A DNA stretch of 64,000 bases from Xanthostigma xanthostigma. Lineage: Eukaryota > Arthropoda > Insecta > Raphidioptera > Raphidiidae. The DNA is taken from NCBI GenBank assembly GCA_963575645.1, contig OY754468.1:11594001-11658000 (forward strand), given 5' to 3'. The notes under the pieces are model-generated. The model was not told the DNA's origin, ran no database searches, and saw nothing but the letters and a program-made list of their open reading frames with translations. Below are positions 10,862 to 23,118 of the stretch, one piece after another. The first letter of the stretch is position 1, and each line of letters begins with the position of its first letter. Position numbers and translations under genes: made by a program.

Positions 10862-11501
10862 TAGTCCGGTCAAAATAGACATAAAAAATAGTGGTAGTTG
10901 GTACAGGTCTTAGATACACTATTACAAATGAAATATCAAAAGTCCCCACCGATCTTACATCTGCTAAAAAATTTATTCAATGTCAAAGGTTTTTTGCACT
11001 TTTCTCGTAAACGGTAAATGTTATCTAAAAAATAGGTCAGACAAAAGTTGTAGATCATGCAATTGTCTACAAGAATTGTTCTTACACTTTTTTCCCTACG
11101 AATCACCATTCTTTTGAAATGGTGATTTCATACATCAAAAATACTAATATGCATATTAATATTTAACGTTATTTTTGATAAATACGTTCAGTACGTACAT
11201 AGACATTTTGGTCCCATATCTCAGGAATAGTGATTTGTAGGAAAAAAAAAATATAAGAACAGTTTTTGTAGACAATTGCAAGATCTACAACTTTTGTCTG
11301 GCCTATTTTTAAATAACTTTTACCGTTTACGAGAAAAGTGCAAAAAACCGATAGATACTTTTTACATTTGACCTTTAACAAATTTTGAAGCAGATGTAGG
11401 TAGGATCGGTATTTCATTTGTAATAGTGTACTAAAGTGATGTACCAATTATCAGCTCTATGCGAATTATAGCAAATTGTAATGTTTATTTTGACTGGACT
11501 A
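10862..11501. mobile_element. Foldback MITE with TAGTCCGGTCAAAAT ends
   Basis: Ends TAGTCCGGTCAAAATAGACA and the mirrored TAGTCCAGTCAAAATAAACA, with TAT flanking both sides. Long arms contain a matching CACTTTTCTCGTAAACGGTA block on each side. The centre is an AT-rich spacer near 11160. Overlapping short minus-strand open frames are by-products of the palindrome. Confidence 0.85.
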
Positions 11502-12164
11502 TATAATATGCAGGTGAATGTTGTGTGGCGACCCGTTTTAGTGCTGCGACCTGCGCCGCTGTACTGACACAGTCTGGCAGGCTCAAATCTCTGTGACGAG
11601 TGAAAGTTTGGCTCACGTAAACGTTGTACGCTTGCATACTTAATGTGTTTATAAAAAAAAAAAATAACAGAATAATATCCAATAACTATACAAAGTACAG
11701 CTCGTTTAGTCCAAAGTGTCGCCTGGTATTTCGTGGATTCATCGTAATAGCAGGTTTTCCAATTCCGAAATTTCGGGATCCCCATTGATGTTCGGGGATT
11801 GGAAAACTCACACCGGGATCGGAATTTGAAATTAGCCCTCAATAATTTAAACTTTATCCTTATTTCTCAACAATAACTTTTATGAAGTAGGTATTTGGTT
11901 GGGAATTTTCGTGGCATTTTGGATCAAAGAAAGCTAAGAAGCCACGAAAATTTCCAAACCAAGTACTTCAAAAATAAACGGATCCCACCTCTACTACTAG
12001 TAGATTGGGGAAAAAAGTAACTTTTATTGTGTTATTATTTTAATAGCTATTTTTAAGAGTTTAATGTATATTGACTTGTCATATTCAAACTAAGTTTGAC
12101 GTTATGATAAATAAAATATCTAATCTAATCTAAAGGTTAATTTAGAGTCATTTGCGATTCAAGT
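11502..12164. other. No gene seen; small 89-bp inverted repeat
   Basis: GAAGTAGGTATTTGGTTGGG (11884) pairs with the end of the stretch at 11972 to form a hairpin of about 30-bp arms. The rest is unremarkable. Minus-strand open frames of 65-142 codons here lack recognisable motifs. Confidence 0.5.
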
Positions 12165-12885
12165 TTATAACAAAATCAATACTGATTTCGAAAATTGTAT
12201 TTATTTCGAACGTTTCGGCATCCTTCATGTCATCTTTAATGTTTATTTGGGACAAATTTTGCTATTGATGAATAATTAAAAATCCACGGTGATGAGAACT
12301 GATAAAAAGTTGTTCAAGATCCAAGATGGTAGTTCTGATCGATTCTGCAGCCATTAAGTCTTCTCTGTCAAAACTTCCTTTGTAAAATTTAACGGTCGGA
12401 TTATTTACTCTACATTAACTTTTATAATCGTTAAGCCATCACCATATTCTTGGTTTCTTTGACGACTTTACATCAATTGACGGCACCATGAGAGTTAGTT
12501 CAATTATTTATCAAGAAAATTTGGCCAAAATAAACCCTGAAGATTAACTTTTAGGGTCATTACCATTACAAAATTCCTGACTTCTTTGACTATTTCATAT
12601 CATTTAATATCGCCATGGATTTTTTCAATTAGGTACTTAAATCTAGAAATTTTGATCAAAATAAACTCTGAATATTAACTTTTAGAGTATTTAAACCATC
12701 ACAAAACTTCTGACTTCTTTGACGATTTTGCATCAATTGACATCATCCTGGGTTCTTTCAATTACTCATCTATAAAATTTGAGCAAAATATACTCTGAAG
12801 AAGACAACAAATATGTCGAAACGTTGGGAATAAAGGCAATTTTTAATGTCAGTATTGCGTTTGACCGATTCTGTAACCAAGCGAT
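12165..12885. mobile_element. Element with inverted CGAAACGTT ends and an internal tandem
   Basis: The left end reads (minus) GCCGAAACGTTCGAAATAAA and the right end GTCGAAACGTTGGGAATAAA, each followed by an AATTTT..TCAGTATTG block. Between them an approximately 140-bp unit (TTCTTTGACGA..CATCAATTGAC, AAAATAAACTCTGAA) occurs three times. Resembles terminal modules of Penelope-like retroelements; unproven. Confidence 0.5.
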
Positions 12886-13874
12886 CTTCCTCCTCAACTT
12901 CCATTGCAAAGTAAATTTCATCTGGCAGAAGGCAAAAAACAGCTAAGTCGATCTGATTATTTTATCGTTTCAGGCGTTCATGTTGAAATATTCAAACTGT
13001 GCAAACTGCATGAATGATATAACTCTCGCACAAACACACACATCTATTAATAAATAATGAATGATAATAATGACTTAATACAAGTGGTACAACTTGTAAT
13101 AAATTGACAATCATCACTCATTAGGAATCGATTAGATTTTTTTTTTGGCAAACTTTCAAAAATTAATAATTATGCAACGAACAAAAATCTTTTCAAATTA
13201 TCTGTGCTACATGCAGATGAAATTATAATCAATATTTGACGACGCACAATGGAACTAGTCAAGCACAGTGAAAGTTAGGAGGAAGAGACAAATTATAGAT
13301 TATAGACGTCCGACAACTGATGTCATTGGCGTCTGTGGAGATGACAGAGAACAGATGGCTAAGATGATCAAATTTTCGGCTAAAAGAAGGAGAGTTAGAG
13401 AAAAGGCAAGTTGATCAAGTACTGAAAGGAAGCAAGAAGCCTTGATATGGTATGATCATGTTATATTAACTTCAAAAGAACTAAAGAAGAAAAGAAAGCA
13501 TTATCAACCGCATGAGAAGTCAGTAATTTCGTAGATGAAGACGTCTTTGGCACAAGACAATGGTCATTAGATGTTAGGTAGAGTTAGGGACTGGGAGGAT
13601 AGAAGAGAACAATCTTCTAGGATTATTAAAGATTCCAGAAGGAAAGAAAAAACGAAAGGGCAAAAGGTGCATGAAACATACTTTGTAAATAGTTGTGTTC
13701 TGTGTACTTTGAGTTTAATTTTATTTTGTGAACAATTTATTTGTGCATTGTTCTCTCATCTTAGGCTCGATGTTTATGATTAACAAATCGAGGAAGCTGA
13801 TCCAAAAAAGTTAATTAGAATTTATTTAATTTAACAGCAAGCTAGGCAAAACATGTGCAATTTATCAATGTATA
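12886..13874. other. No recognisable gene
   Basis: A basic purine-rich stretch (13290-13680) gives broken open frames that do not assemble into a known protein. A block near 13755 (GATTAACAAATCG) recurs near 32200, so part is dispersed repeat. Confidence 0.45.
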
Positions 13875-14453
13875 TACAGTATGTAAACACGTAAGGTGCA
13901 CATAGGGAATGGGAAAATAACATTGGGAAAAAATGACTGGATCAGAGTGAGCCTTGAAATCTTGTTTTTCAATTTGACAGATAATATTCTTTTGCAAAAT
14001 GAATGTGTATACTACTGAAGAAAATATTCAAATGATTACAACATAATCGGACTTTTTTTATTAATGGGACATTAAATTCCCAAAAATACTTAAATATGGT
14101 GCGAGATCAAATATCTCCGCCTATTCGTGTTGAACCTAAAGACATTGGGTCACTGATATACCAACGCGCATACGTCATACCAGTCAGACAATTTTTGAAT
14201 GAAATGTTTCCAAACAGATGGAGTTGTTTTTTTTTTTTGTACAAAAAAAATTAAAATAATGGTTTATAAGAGCTTTTTATTATTAAAAAAGCCAAGTAAA
14301 ATAAAAATAAATCAAAATAAAATAGAAATCCTCAAGATCACCACGATAATTCAATAGAAATAACAATTAATGCAGTCATGGCTAACTCTGATCCAAGTAT
14401 TTTTTCCCAATGCTAATTTCCCTATGTTCACCTTACGCGTTTACATACTGTAT
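13875..14453. mobile_element. MITE with TACAGTATGTAAAC ends
   Basis: Inverted ends TACAGTATGTAAACACGTAA and TACAGTATGTAAACGCGTAA extend over about 100 bp (CATAGGGAA, GCATTGGGAAAAAAT blocks). TA flanks. No coding content. Confidence 0.85.
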
Positions 14454-14558
14454 ATTATCTAACATAATAATCTTTATCATCATCAAATAACAGATGAGGG
14501 TATATATTTCTAATAACGGATCTCGCACTATAGGCCAGTCATATCTAACATTAAACTT

Positions 14559-17107
14559 GCAAACTAACATGTAGTTCTGATTTTTTAATATATTGTTAGG
14601 ACCACTACCAGTAGCGTATATCCAAGTTTGCAGCTTCGAAAGACCTGTGCTAACTTTGCAGCACTCAAAAAACTGCGAAATTTTCGCACTTTTTTTGGTA
14701 TTCTCAATATAGGTCTTAAACTATGGATTTTTTTATAAAATATTTTTTATACGTTTTTAAGTAGACTAAAATTGCTACAATCTGAGACAAGAACCAGCTC
14801 TGTAGGTTCAATACTTACCGAGATACAGCTTTCCAAAAATTGACCAGTTTTTTCAACAAAGTGAAATTTTAAGATTTGGTCAATTTTTGACCCCGATATC
14901 GGGGAAAATACTCATTTTAAGGGAAATATCATAGGAACATATATTGTAGCAAATGTAATTAGCTTTAATTTAAGCAGAGAACGACGTCTGTAGGCCATAT
15001 AGTTTACTCACAAATTTTAAAAATCCAAAAAATGAGAAAACTGCATTTTCGCAAATTTAAATTTAATACCTAATAATCGTTATGTAAATCCATTCAGTGA
15101 TTTTAATGTGGTTGAGTAACCAAATTGAGTAGCATAGTAGCATAAACGAGTAACATAATAAAAAAAATAACATAATTGATAACATCATAAAAAAATTATG
15201 CAGTTTTTGACAAAATACCGTCGTATTTCAGCCATTTTGTAAAAAATATTTACAAATTATATTCATGAACCTTCCTCGTTTATCGCTCTTTCTATTACCG
15301 AAAACAATTTCAAAATCCGGTGCGTGGTTTAGTAGAAGAGAGCGGAGAAAAAGACAGAGACTTTGTTTTTAACTGTGCAGTCTTTGACAAAATACCGCCG
15401 TATTTCAGCCATTTTGAAAAAATATTTACAAATTGTATACAGAAACCTTCCTCGTATATTGATCTTTCTATTAGCGAAAACCATTTCAAAATCCGGTGCG
15501 TGGTTTAGAAGAAATGACCGGTGAAAAAGACAAAGACAGTCAGAGACTCTGATTTTAACTATGTAGGCTTTGCTAAAATTCCGTCGTAGTTCAGTTATTT
15601 TGTAAAAAATATTTATAAATTATATACAGAAACCTTCCTCGTTTATTGCTCTTTCTACTATCGAAAACCATTTTTAGGTTCGGCGCATGGTTTAGAAGAA
15701 ATGAGCGGAGAAAAAGACAAAGACAGACAGAGACTGTTTTTAACTATGCAGTCTTTGACAAAACAACGTCGGTGTTCTTCTAAACTATGCGCCGGATCGT
15801 AAAATGGTTTTCAGTAGGTAATAGAAAGAGCGATAAGCATGGAAGGTTTCTGTATATAATTTGTAAATAGTTTTTACAAAATGTCTGAACTACGACAGTG
15901 TTTTAGCTCAGACTGCATAGTTAAAAATAGAGCTTCTGTCTGTCTTTGTCTTTTTCTCAGCTCACTTCTTCTAAGCCATGCGCCGGATCTAAAAATGGTT
16001 TTCGGTAGTCGAAAGAGCAATAAACGAGGAAGGTTTCTGTATACAATTTATAAATATTTTTTACAAAGTACCTGAACTACGACGCAATTTTAGCAAAGAC
16101 TACATAGTTAAAATCAGAGTCTCAGACTGTCTTTGTCTTTTTCACCGGTCATTTCTTCTAAACCACGCACCGGATTTTGAAATGGTTTTCGCTAATAGAA
16201 AGATCAATATACGAGGAAGGTTTCTGTATACAATTTGTAAATATTTTTTCAAAATGGCTGAAATACGGCGGTATTTTGTCAAAGACTGCACAGTTAAAAA
16301 CAAAGTCTCTGTCTTTTTCTCCGCTCTCTTCTACTAAACCACGCACCGGATTTTGAAATTGTTTTCGGTAATAGAAAGAGCGATAAACGAGGAAGGTTCA
16401 TGAATATAATTTGTAAATATTTTTTACAAAATGGCTGAAATACGACGGTATTTTGTCAAAAACTGCATAATTTTTTTATGATGTTATCAATTATGTTATT
16501 TTTTTTATTATGTTACTCGTTTATGCTACTATGCTACTCAATTTGGTTACTCAACCACATTAAAATCACTGAATGGATTTACATAACGATTATTAGGTAT
16601 TAAATTTAAATTTGCGAAAATGCAGTTTTCTCATTTTTTGGATTTTTAAAATTTGTGAGTAAACTATATGGCCTACAGACGTCGTTCTCTGCTTAAATTA
16701 AAGCTAATTACATTTGCTACAATATATGTTCCTATGATATTTCCCTTAAAATGAGTATTTTCCCCGATATCGGGGTCAAAAATTGACCAAATCTTAAAAT
16801 TTCACTTTGTTGAAAAAACTGGTCAATTTTTGGAAAGCTGTATCTCGGTAAGTATTGAACCTACAGAGCTGGTTCTTGTCTCAGATTGTAGCAATTTTAG
16901 TCTACTTAAAAACGTATAAAAAATATTTTATAAAAAAATCCATAGTTTAAGACCTATATTGAGAATACCAAAAAAAGTGCGAAAATTTCGCAGTTTTTTG
17001 AGTGCTGCAAAGTTAGCACAGGTCTTTCGAAGCTGCAAACTTGGATATACGCTACTGGTAGTGGTCCTAACAATATATTAAAAAATCAGAACTACATGTT
17101 AGTTTGC
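14559..17107. mobile_element. 2.55-kb giant palindrome with internal tandem units
   Basis: Arms start GCAAACTAACATGTAGTTCT and mirror around a centre at about 15833. The outer kilobase of each arm appears identical by eye. Inner parts hold about three 175-190 bp tandem units per arm (GAACCTTCCTCGTTTATCGC and GTGCGTGGTTTAG phrases) and diverge toward the centre. Both arms encode the same 62-codon open frame at 15320 (+) and 16158 (-), a by-product of symmetry. No transposase. Confidence 0.95.
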
Positions 17108-17641
17108 GAGATTAGCGATTTTTAGTGTAAAATATGACCGGGCTACTAGCATAATCAGAACAAAAGTAAAATAAACCATTATAAAAATAGTCAACTTTTG
17201 ACGTCTGCAAAGTGTTAAAGGCTGACATTAATGGCCGGCGATTTCATCAAAACAACTAATTCTCGTATTTATTTGAGCGCGGCAATTAATTAGTCACCGG
17301 CGGAACACATTATAAATAAATAATGGACGGACAGCAACTCTTGCCGGTCAAATTAATCAACATTTATATCTAACAAAACACGTTACACAAAACGACTCAA
17401 TTTATAACAAAACAACGTATGCACACTTTATTTAGCTTTTTCTAATTCAAAGTCAACTCCCACATGCATTGTATGAACACAGGCGGGCCGTTGTTTAAGC
17501 GCTTGAGCTACTAAAGTTAACATATTTGCCTTGATACTACTACCAACTCTAATTGCTAGTTTATAGAGAAAGAGCCAGGCAGCAGAATTCGAGTTAGGTA
17601 TTGAATCTTGTATACCTGCTGAGCAATGAAACTAGACTAGA
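17108..17641. other. Unique-looking sequence, no gene seen
   Basis: No repeat partner in the window. A GCCGGCGATTTCATC..GTCACCGGCGG block near 17233-17305 is less AT-rich than its surroundings. Nothing supports a gene. Confidence 0.4.
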
Positions 17642-18200
17642 GTGACCTGTGCGAATTATTCACACTAAATAAGTATAATAATTATCACTTTACAAAATTA
17701 TTTTTTAAATATGATTGCAGGTATTCAATTCGTTTCTACACACTGCTTATAACGTTCTTCTTTTTGTTGTATTACAATATGAAGCTCAGATGACAGATCG
17801 AAGAAATATTTTACTAAAATTGTCATATAGAGGCGCAAGTAGCAAAAGCGTTGAGCTAAACCGTCAGATGGCATCATGCAGCATTGCTGTGACGTTGTTC
17901 AGCGTTGCTTGCTGTTTCAAAATTAAAGCCGTCAGATGGCAGTATGCAGTATTGTGTCTGTTATATTACAATATGAAGGTCAGATGACAGACCGAAGTGT
18001 TGACGTTGTTTCAAAATTAAAGCCGTCAGATGGCAGCGTTGTTCAGCGTTGCTGTATTTTAATTAATTTACAAAAACAAAAGCAATAATACATTTTTTAG
18101 TTATCGATGTCAGTAGAGCAAGCAATTATCTGTAAAATGATATATAATTTATGTGGAGAAATTGTGAGGTTTTTTCTAAAAAGGGAGGCAAACATCTTAA

Positions 18201-18620
18201 GAGTATTCGTCCCTGCAAATACCCCCTGCACTCTTCATCTCAAATCTTTTCCCCTCGCCTAAAAACGGTTCGCGCTCTCCCGACGCTATTTTTAAAGCTA
18301 GAGGGTTCTGGTAAACGCCAAATGAAAGACAAAGAATTAGACTACAGATTCTTCAGGCGAATTTTTTGAAAAACAGTTTCGCCTACGTGCGAAATATTAC
18401 GTAACTTATTATTTTTTTCAAAAGGTTGTAAGTTTTTTCAGGAATTTTTTTTCAAAAAATTCGCCTGAAGGATCTGTAGTCTGATTCTTTGTCTTTCATT
18501 TGGCGTTTACCAGAACCCTCTAGCTTTAAAAATAGCGTCGGGAGAACGCGAACCGTTTTTAGGCGAGAGGAAAAGATTTGAGATGAAGGGTGCAAGGGGT
18601 ATTTGCAGGGACGAATACTC
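18201..18620. mobile_element. TTAA-flanked MITE, family A, copy 2
   Basis: 420 bp, ends GAGTATTCGTCCCTGCAAAT on both sides, TTAA at 18197-18200 and 18621-18624. The empty site in the paralogue reads CATCTTTAACCTTAGCG, so the TTAA duplication is shown directly. Confidence 0.95.
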
Positions 18621-18629
18621 TTAACCTTA

Positions 18630-19404
18630 TAGGCCCCACTCACGATCAAACTTCATGCCACAGTTCAGTGTTCAGTGAAGTTGGACCGATTAATCGAAAG
18701 ACTGACTGGCACCACACACAGTTCATGCAAACTGCTCATTTTTTTAAATTTTTTGTGTTCAGTTTGGTTCAGTTGTTGGCATACACTCGTCGAGTATAGA
18801 TGCATAAGATATATTATATTATATACACATACTATAGAGTATAGTTCATTAATAAGAACTAAATGAGTAATTTAAATGGTGAGGATTGGCTGTTCATAGC
18901 TATGGGATTGTATTTAAAACAGAGAAATAAGAAAAAAAAGAAGAATATGGGTGAAAAATTGGTTAGAAATGCGTGATTCAAGAAGTCATGTTTATTTGAT
19001 TAATGAATTACATCTTAACCGCTTGATTGGAATAATTATTTACGAATGGATGAATTAACTTACAATTATTTACTGGAATTAGTTACCCTATTTATTAAGA
19101 ACCAGGACACAAATATGCGAAAATCTATTTCTGCACAAGAAAGGCAGCAACATTGAGATTTTTGGCTTCTGGTTGTACAAAACACAGAACTCCAAAAACT
19201 GAACTGAAAAACACCCACACACACAACAGTTTACTTGAACACTGAACACTGAAGTCGTTCAAAAATCAAGATGCATTTGATGAGTTCATGCTTGACTTCA
19301 GTGTTGGTTTCAGTGTTTATTTGTCCCACACACTATCATGCTTCACTGAACTATAAGTTTGAACACTGAACTGTTGCATGAAGTGTGATCGTGAGTGGGG
19401 CCTA
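18630..19404. mobile_element. MITE with TAGGCCCCACTCACGATC ends and TTA duplication
   Basis: 775 bp, inverted ends TAGGCCCCACTCACGATCA over about 55 bp, flanked by TTA at 18627-18629 and 19405-19407. The empty paralogue has a single TTA. A TTA duplication fits PIF/Harbinger. The interior is full of TTCAGTG/CACTGAA repeats. Confidence 0.9.
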
Positions 19405-19559
19405 TTAGCGTATTAATATATATGATTCTGGCAGTTCTCTGCTGTCGGGGTATACTACTCAAAGTACTATGAAAATCAGTTCTTTTGTTCTGAATATTTA
19501 TCAAAAAATGCTGACAAGCATGTCTTGATTGATTTTTACAAGCTTTTATTTAGTTTCAC

Positions 19560-19860
19560 CTGTCCCAGTGTGTCAGAAATCGAATCTTGCAGGTTAAATT
19601 TGACCCACTTCCCGTTATCCGATTGAGCTGAAATTTCGCATACGTATGTAGTTCCGATGACAATACAATATTATAATAACTCACTGACCGTTCCGGCTTT
19701 CGCCTGGTTGCAAATCGCACACTTAACTACTACCTGTTATCCGATGGAGTTGAAATTTGGCATATACGTATATAGTTCCGATAACAATTCAATATTATAA
19801 TAACTGACCGGTCCGGCTTTCTATCAAATGCAAATCGCACTTTTAATAAAGCACACTAAA
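19560..19860 (+). repeat. Tandem pair of Helitron-associated units
   Basis: Two copies of a unit with GTTATCCGATTGAGCTGAAA, ATACAATATTATAATAACT, TGACCG.TCCGGCTTTC, related in style to the triplicate unit at 37091. No ends visible. Confidence 0.5.
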
Positions 19861-19889
19861 AACTAAAAAATAAATGAACGAAAAAAAAT

Positions 19890-20175
19890 ATTTAAAAACA
19901 AGCTTTTATGAGTTGTTTATAAAAACGAACTAAAAAGTTAAAAATAACTTTTTTCCGATTAAAAATAAGTCGTTTCATACGTACTTATCACAGTCTTAAG
20001 TTTTCAAATAAAAGCATATTACATTAAAAGAGAACAAAAAGACGGTGTAACACGATTTTATTTGAAAAGTTTAGACTGTGATAAGTACGTAAAAAACGAC
20101 TTATTCCTAATCGGAATAAAATTATTCTTAACTTTTTAGTTCATTTATATTAACAACTAATAAACGCTTGTTTAA
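19890..20175. repeat. Long hairpin (143-bp arms)
   Basis: AAACAAGC..TTTATGAGTTGTTTA mirrors AACAACTAATAAACGCTTGT, with ACTAAAAAGTTAAAAATAA and GTACTTATCACAGTCT blocks paired. Imperfect but continuous. Confidence 0.75.
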
Positions 20176-20661
20176 AAAAAATCGTTTATTTCTTTGACGC
20201 TTTCTGTAACCCAACATAAGAGAATTTTTCAAATTGATTAATAAGTAAGTACCTGAGCGGTCGAGAACCGGCGTCTTTACCCTATATTTCATAATTCACG
20301 TGAGTGTGTGGTTCTTCTAATGAATTTTATTGTTATTCACCCACAAATATTTATGGTTTTCTTGGTATTATTGTGGCCAGCTGTTAATGCCTACGTTTTG
20401 TTTTGACGGCCTACGCGAAAATATTTTGGTCATTAAAATCAAGGAGTCATTTAATATTGTTGTAAGAATTTTAAAGAACGTATCTGTCTGACCCAAATCT
20501 GTAGGTTCAGTAATGAATGACACCTTTTTACCGAAATGTCCGGCCAAACTGGCTGGTCTGTCCGGCTATTTGATTTGGCGACCTAGCAACCCTACTCGTA
20601 ATCGATCCATTATTATTCGAGGAGGAAAATTCTACAATGCTTTTCTTGTGGTAAAGTATGT
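20176..20661. other. No gene seen; TIR-like scrap
   Basis: TGTCCGGCC..TTGATTTGGCGACCTAGCAACCCTA at 20538-20600 shares phrases with 58436-58520 (GGGTTGCCAGGTGTCCGGC), suggesting two remnants of one element family. The 93-codon open frame starting at 20513 crosses into the next inverted repeat and is not credible as a gene. Confidence 0.4.
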
Positions 20662-21041
20662 GTGGTCACAATCTAAGTGTCCATGGGCGCATAGCCTAAT
20701 AACCAATAGATTTTTAGCTACAGATATGTTAAGCGAGATTTTATATATAGGGATATCCATTGCATTTAAAATTTTAAAAAATCCTAAGCTCTAGAAATAT
20801 GTTCTCGAGTGCGCTGAATCCGAATATGACATTATTATTTTATATAGGATGATACCTTCCAACATTAATATAGTTTTCGACTATTTTTCTATCTCTTAAA
20901 AAAAGCACAAAAGTTTAACATAGAACATGTTTGTGAATTCAATTGATATCTTTATATCTAAATTCTCGCTAAACATATCTGTAGCTAAAAATCTATTGGT
21001 TTTTAAGCTATGCGCACATGAACACTTTTTCTTAGTGACCT
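20662..21041. mobile_element. Inverted-repeat element, 380 bp
   Basis: GTCACAATCTAAGTGTCCAT..AACCAATAGATTTTTAGCTA pairs with TAGCTAAAAATCTATTGGTT..GTGACC. Arms about 120 bp. No clear target duplication. Confidence 0.75.
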
Positions 21042-21562
21042 TTAAACTATAAAATAAAACCATTTTCGATCAATTTACCCGAGAACCAAATCCCATAAGG
21101 TTTGTGAGGGGTCAGGGCATCCAAAACTTTGCAACCTTTTCAAGTTCAAATCAACATATAGTCTAGGTTTTTTTGTGTGGACATTAAAACAAAATGTATA
21201 TCATTTGCGATACAAAAGTGTGTGTACCTACATTCAGAAAGAATTCAAAATCACAATACGCATGTACAAGCATAAACAAAAATAAACGCAAAAAAAGGGT
21301 AAAAAAGAACTGCCACAGAGGTTTTACAACCCAGTCATTCAACAGCCACGGCTATACCAAAAACCACCCCACAATTCTCTTCTATGTTTATTAACTATTC
21401 GCTGATGCCGACATTAAACCAAATTAAACCGTCAGTAGAAAGGCTAATAGTATAATATTCTTTAAACAAGATAAAAATAAAAGCAATTATAATACGTATA
21501 TCGTGGCCAAAAAAGCAATACCGCTCATGTCAATTTTAAAATTATTTTCAACCAAACTCCTT
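21042..21562. other. No gene seen
   Basis: A basic open frame at 21194-21394 (lysine-rich) lacks any motif and follows base composition. Nothing else recognised. Confidence 0.4.
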
Positions 21563-21996
21563 TATAATAATAATAATAATGCGTTTAACGTCAGTTTCTC
21601 GACTTTTTGTCATAATAAACGCCATCCGCACCATTACTTATTTTCCATCTATCACACTTCCCGTTATTTTCAACATTTTTCAACTTCAACTAATTAATAG
21701 CAATGGGCGAATGAAGAAATTTTAGGACATTAGGATAAGGTAGGCAAATTTTGAGCATAGAAGTTTGACAGGTAACGGCCATGGCCTTGAATAAGGAATC
21801 ACCTCAATATTTATCTAGAATTGCTGAGGGAAACCACGGAAAACCTCAACAAGATGGCCGGTCCAGGAATTACCGCTTCTCGGCGAGAGGCAGTAGGAAA
21901 AAGTCCCAACCACATTTGCCCCCGCCGGGATTCGAACCCGGTACCTCCAGAATGCGAGTCTAGTCCTCTCACCACTACGCTACACTGCTCGGTCAG
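21563..21996 (-). mobile_element. tRNA-headed SINE, full length, minus strand
   Basis: On the minus strand: tRNA-like head with box A (TAGCGTAGTGGTGAG) and box B (GGTTCGAATCC), then a body with GAGGTTTTCCGTGGTTTCCC, TCTAGATAAATATTGAGG, AAAATTTGCCTACCTTATCC and a (TAA)n 3' tail. Same family at 24629, 34276, 47397 and truncated at 29284 and 43902. Such elements are moved by a partner LINE. Confidence 0.9.
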
Positions 21997-22076
21997 GAAT
22001 CCTTTATATTTAAACGTATTAAACCGATCCTGTCAAAATTCGACGGCGCACCGAATGTTCCGTACAAACTTGTAGG

Positions 22077-22372
22077 TATATGTAAATAGTTCGACCACCA
22101 CGGAAATCGAGTCTCGAAGATTCTTTCCGCTTAACCGTTGGAAAACTGTTGTCCCCATACATCGACATAGGTCGTGGTCAATTAAACCGTCTAAGTGTAC
22201 AGGTTCAGATGGACTACCAGAACTGTACTGTATAGCCTAGCGGTCGTACCGTGCTGCATGCGAGAGTTCTCAAAATTGTATTGTATTTTAATAAATATTC
22301 GACAATACCTATTACGGTTCATGAGATACAGCCCGCTGACAGGCAGACGAACGGGCGGACGTTGGGCATCTT
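22077..22372 (+). repeat. Dispersed repeat R1, most complete copy
   Basis: Starts ATGTAAATAGTTCGACCACC, continues with CCGTTGGAAAACTGTTGTCC, TACATCGACATAGGTCG, TCAGATGGACTACCAGAACT, GAGAGTTCTC, TTTTAATAAATATTCGAC and ends near GCCCGCTGACAGG. Possible solo LTR (AATAAA present); no TG..CA boundary proven. Confidence 0.6.
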
Positions 22373-22519
22373 TCGGGTACAAAAGCCTACAAGCTAAAAA
22401 TTTCAACTTTTATTTTCGCATTGTTGTCCGATTACTATACACGGATGCGCGGAACTATGTGTGTATGCAAAATTTCAACGCAATCGAACAACCGGAAGAT
22501 TTGTATCATACAAATAAAT

Positions 22520-23118
22520 AAAACAAGTTAAATAAAAGCTTATAAAAACTATATAACAGAACATTTTTTAGGAACTCAATCTTTCAATTAGGAAAACTAA
22601 ACAAAACAATAATTTTAGACACAGAATGCAGATTATAGACGCTAAACAACTGAGGTCATAAGCGTCTACACAGAGATAGTTGATTCTGCATACGTTTTGA
22701 AATAAAATCTAAAATTAGAGTTAAACAGTTTGTCTGAAGATAAAAATACAAAAAAAAAAAAGAATCGACATAAGTCGTCTAGTCTTTCGGCCGCAGACAT
22801 AAACGAACGGGTTCCGGGAATGAACGGTGACGTAGCGGGATGGAGGAGGATGAGGAGGGAGACGTGTCGGCGTCGCGATGCAGCGTCGACCCGCGCGTTA
22901 ACCGTTTGACAAGTCACATAACACGAAAACGGGATCATGCCCCCTCGGAACATTCCGTGGCACCGGCGTCGGATTGTTGGGAATGGAAATGAATGGTGTG
23001 GTGACGCGTGAGTTGCACAAATACACACATATATAAATATAAAAAAACACATGCTTGCAGCGAGCACAAGTAACAAAACGAATAATTAAAATACAATATT
23101 GAATGTTGGCAGTTATAA
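22520..23118. other. No gene seen; local GC-rich patch
   Basis: 22790-22990 is markedly richer in CpG than its surroundings (CGTCGCGATGCAGCGTCGAC). A minus-strand open frame of 136 codons (22666-23076) covers it, but it has a hydrophobic/serine composition without known motif. It could be a host promoter CpG patch or chance. Confidence 0.3.

Larger units (their letters stand above)
17642..19424 (+). repeat. Repeat X copy 1, filled by two MITEs
   Basis: Matches 48862-49460 from GTGACCTGTGCGAATTATTC through CAGTAGAGCAAGCAATTATC to GCGTATTAATATATATGAT. In this copy the text is broken at 18200 and resumes after 19404; the interruption is two separate MITEs. Internally it repeats GCCGTCAGATGGCA several times. 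The class of X is unknown. Confidence 0.9.

Noticed and set aside
11414-11842. 142-codon minus-strand open frame
   Set aside because: Spans the right arm of a foldback and adjacent noncoding DNA; no motif or splice context.
15320-16346. Identical 62-codon open frames on both strands
   Set aside because: They are mirror images within the arms of the giant palindrome and show no motif.
14559-17107. Palindrome as pure assembly artefact
   Set aside because: Inner arms differ by substitutions and small indels and the flanks are unique, which a fold-back read artefact would not give; long reads are still the proper test.
20513-20794. 93-codon open frame with a Trp-rich stretch
   Set aside because: Half lies in a TIR-like scrap and half in an inverted-repeat element; a chance fusion of repeats.
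22666-23076. 136-codon minus-strand open frame over a CpG-rich patch
   Set aside because: Composition-driven, no recognisable domain; kept only as a note on the GC patch.
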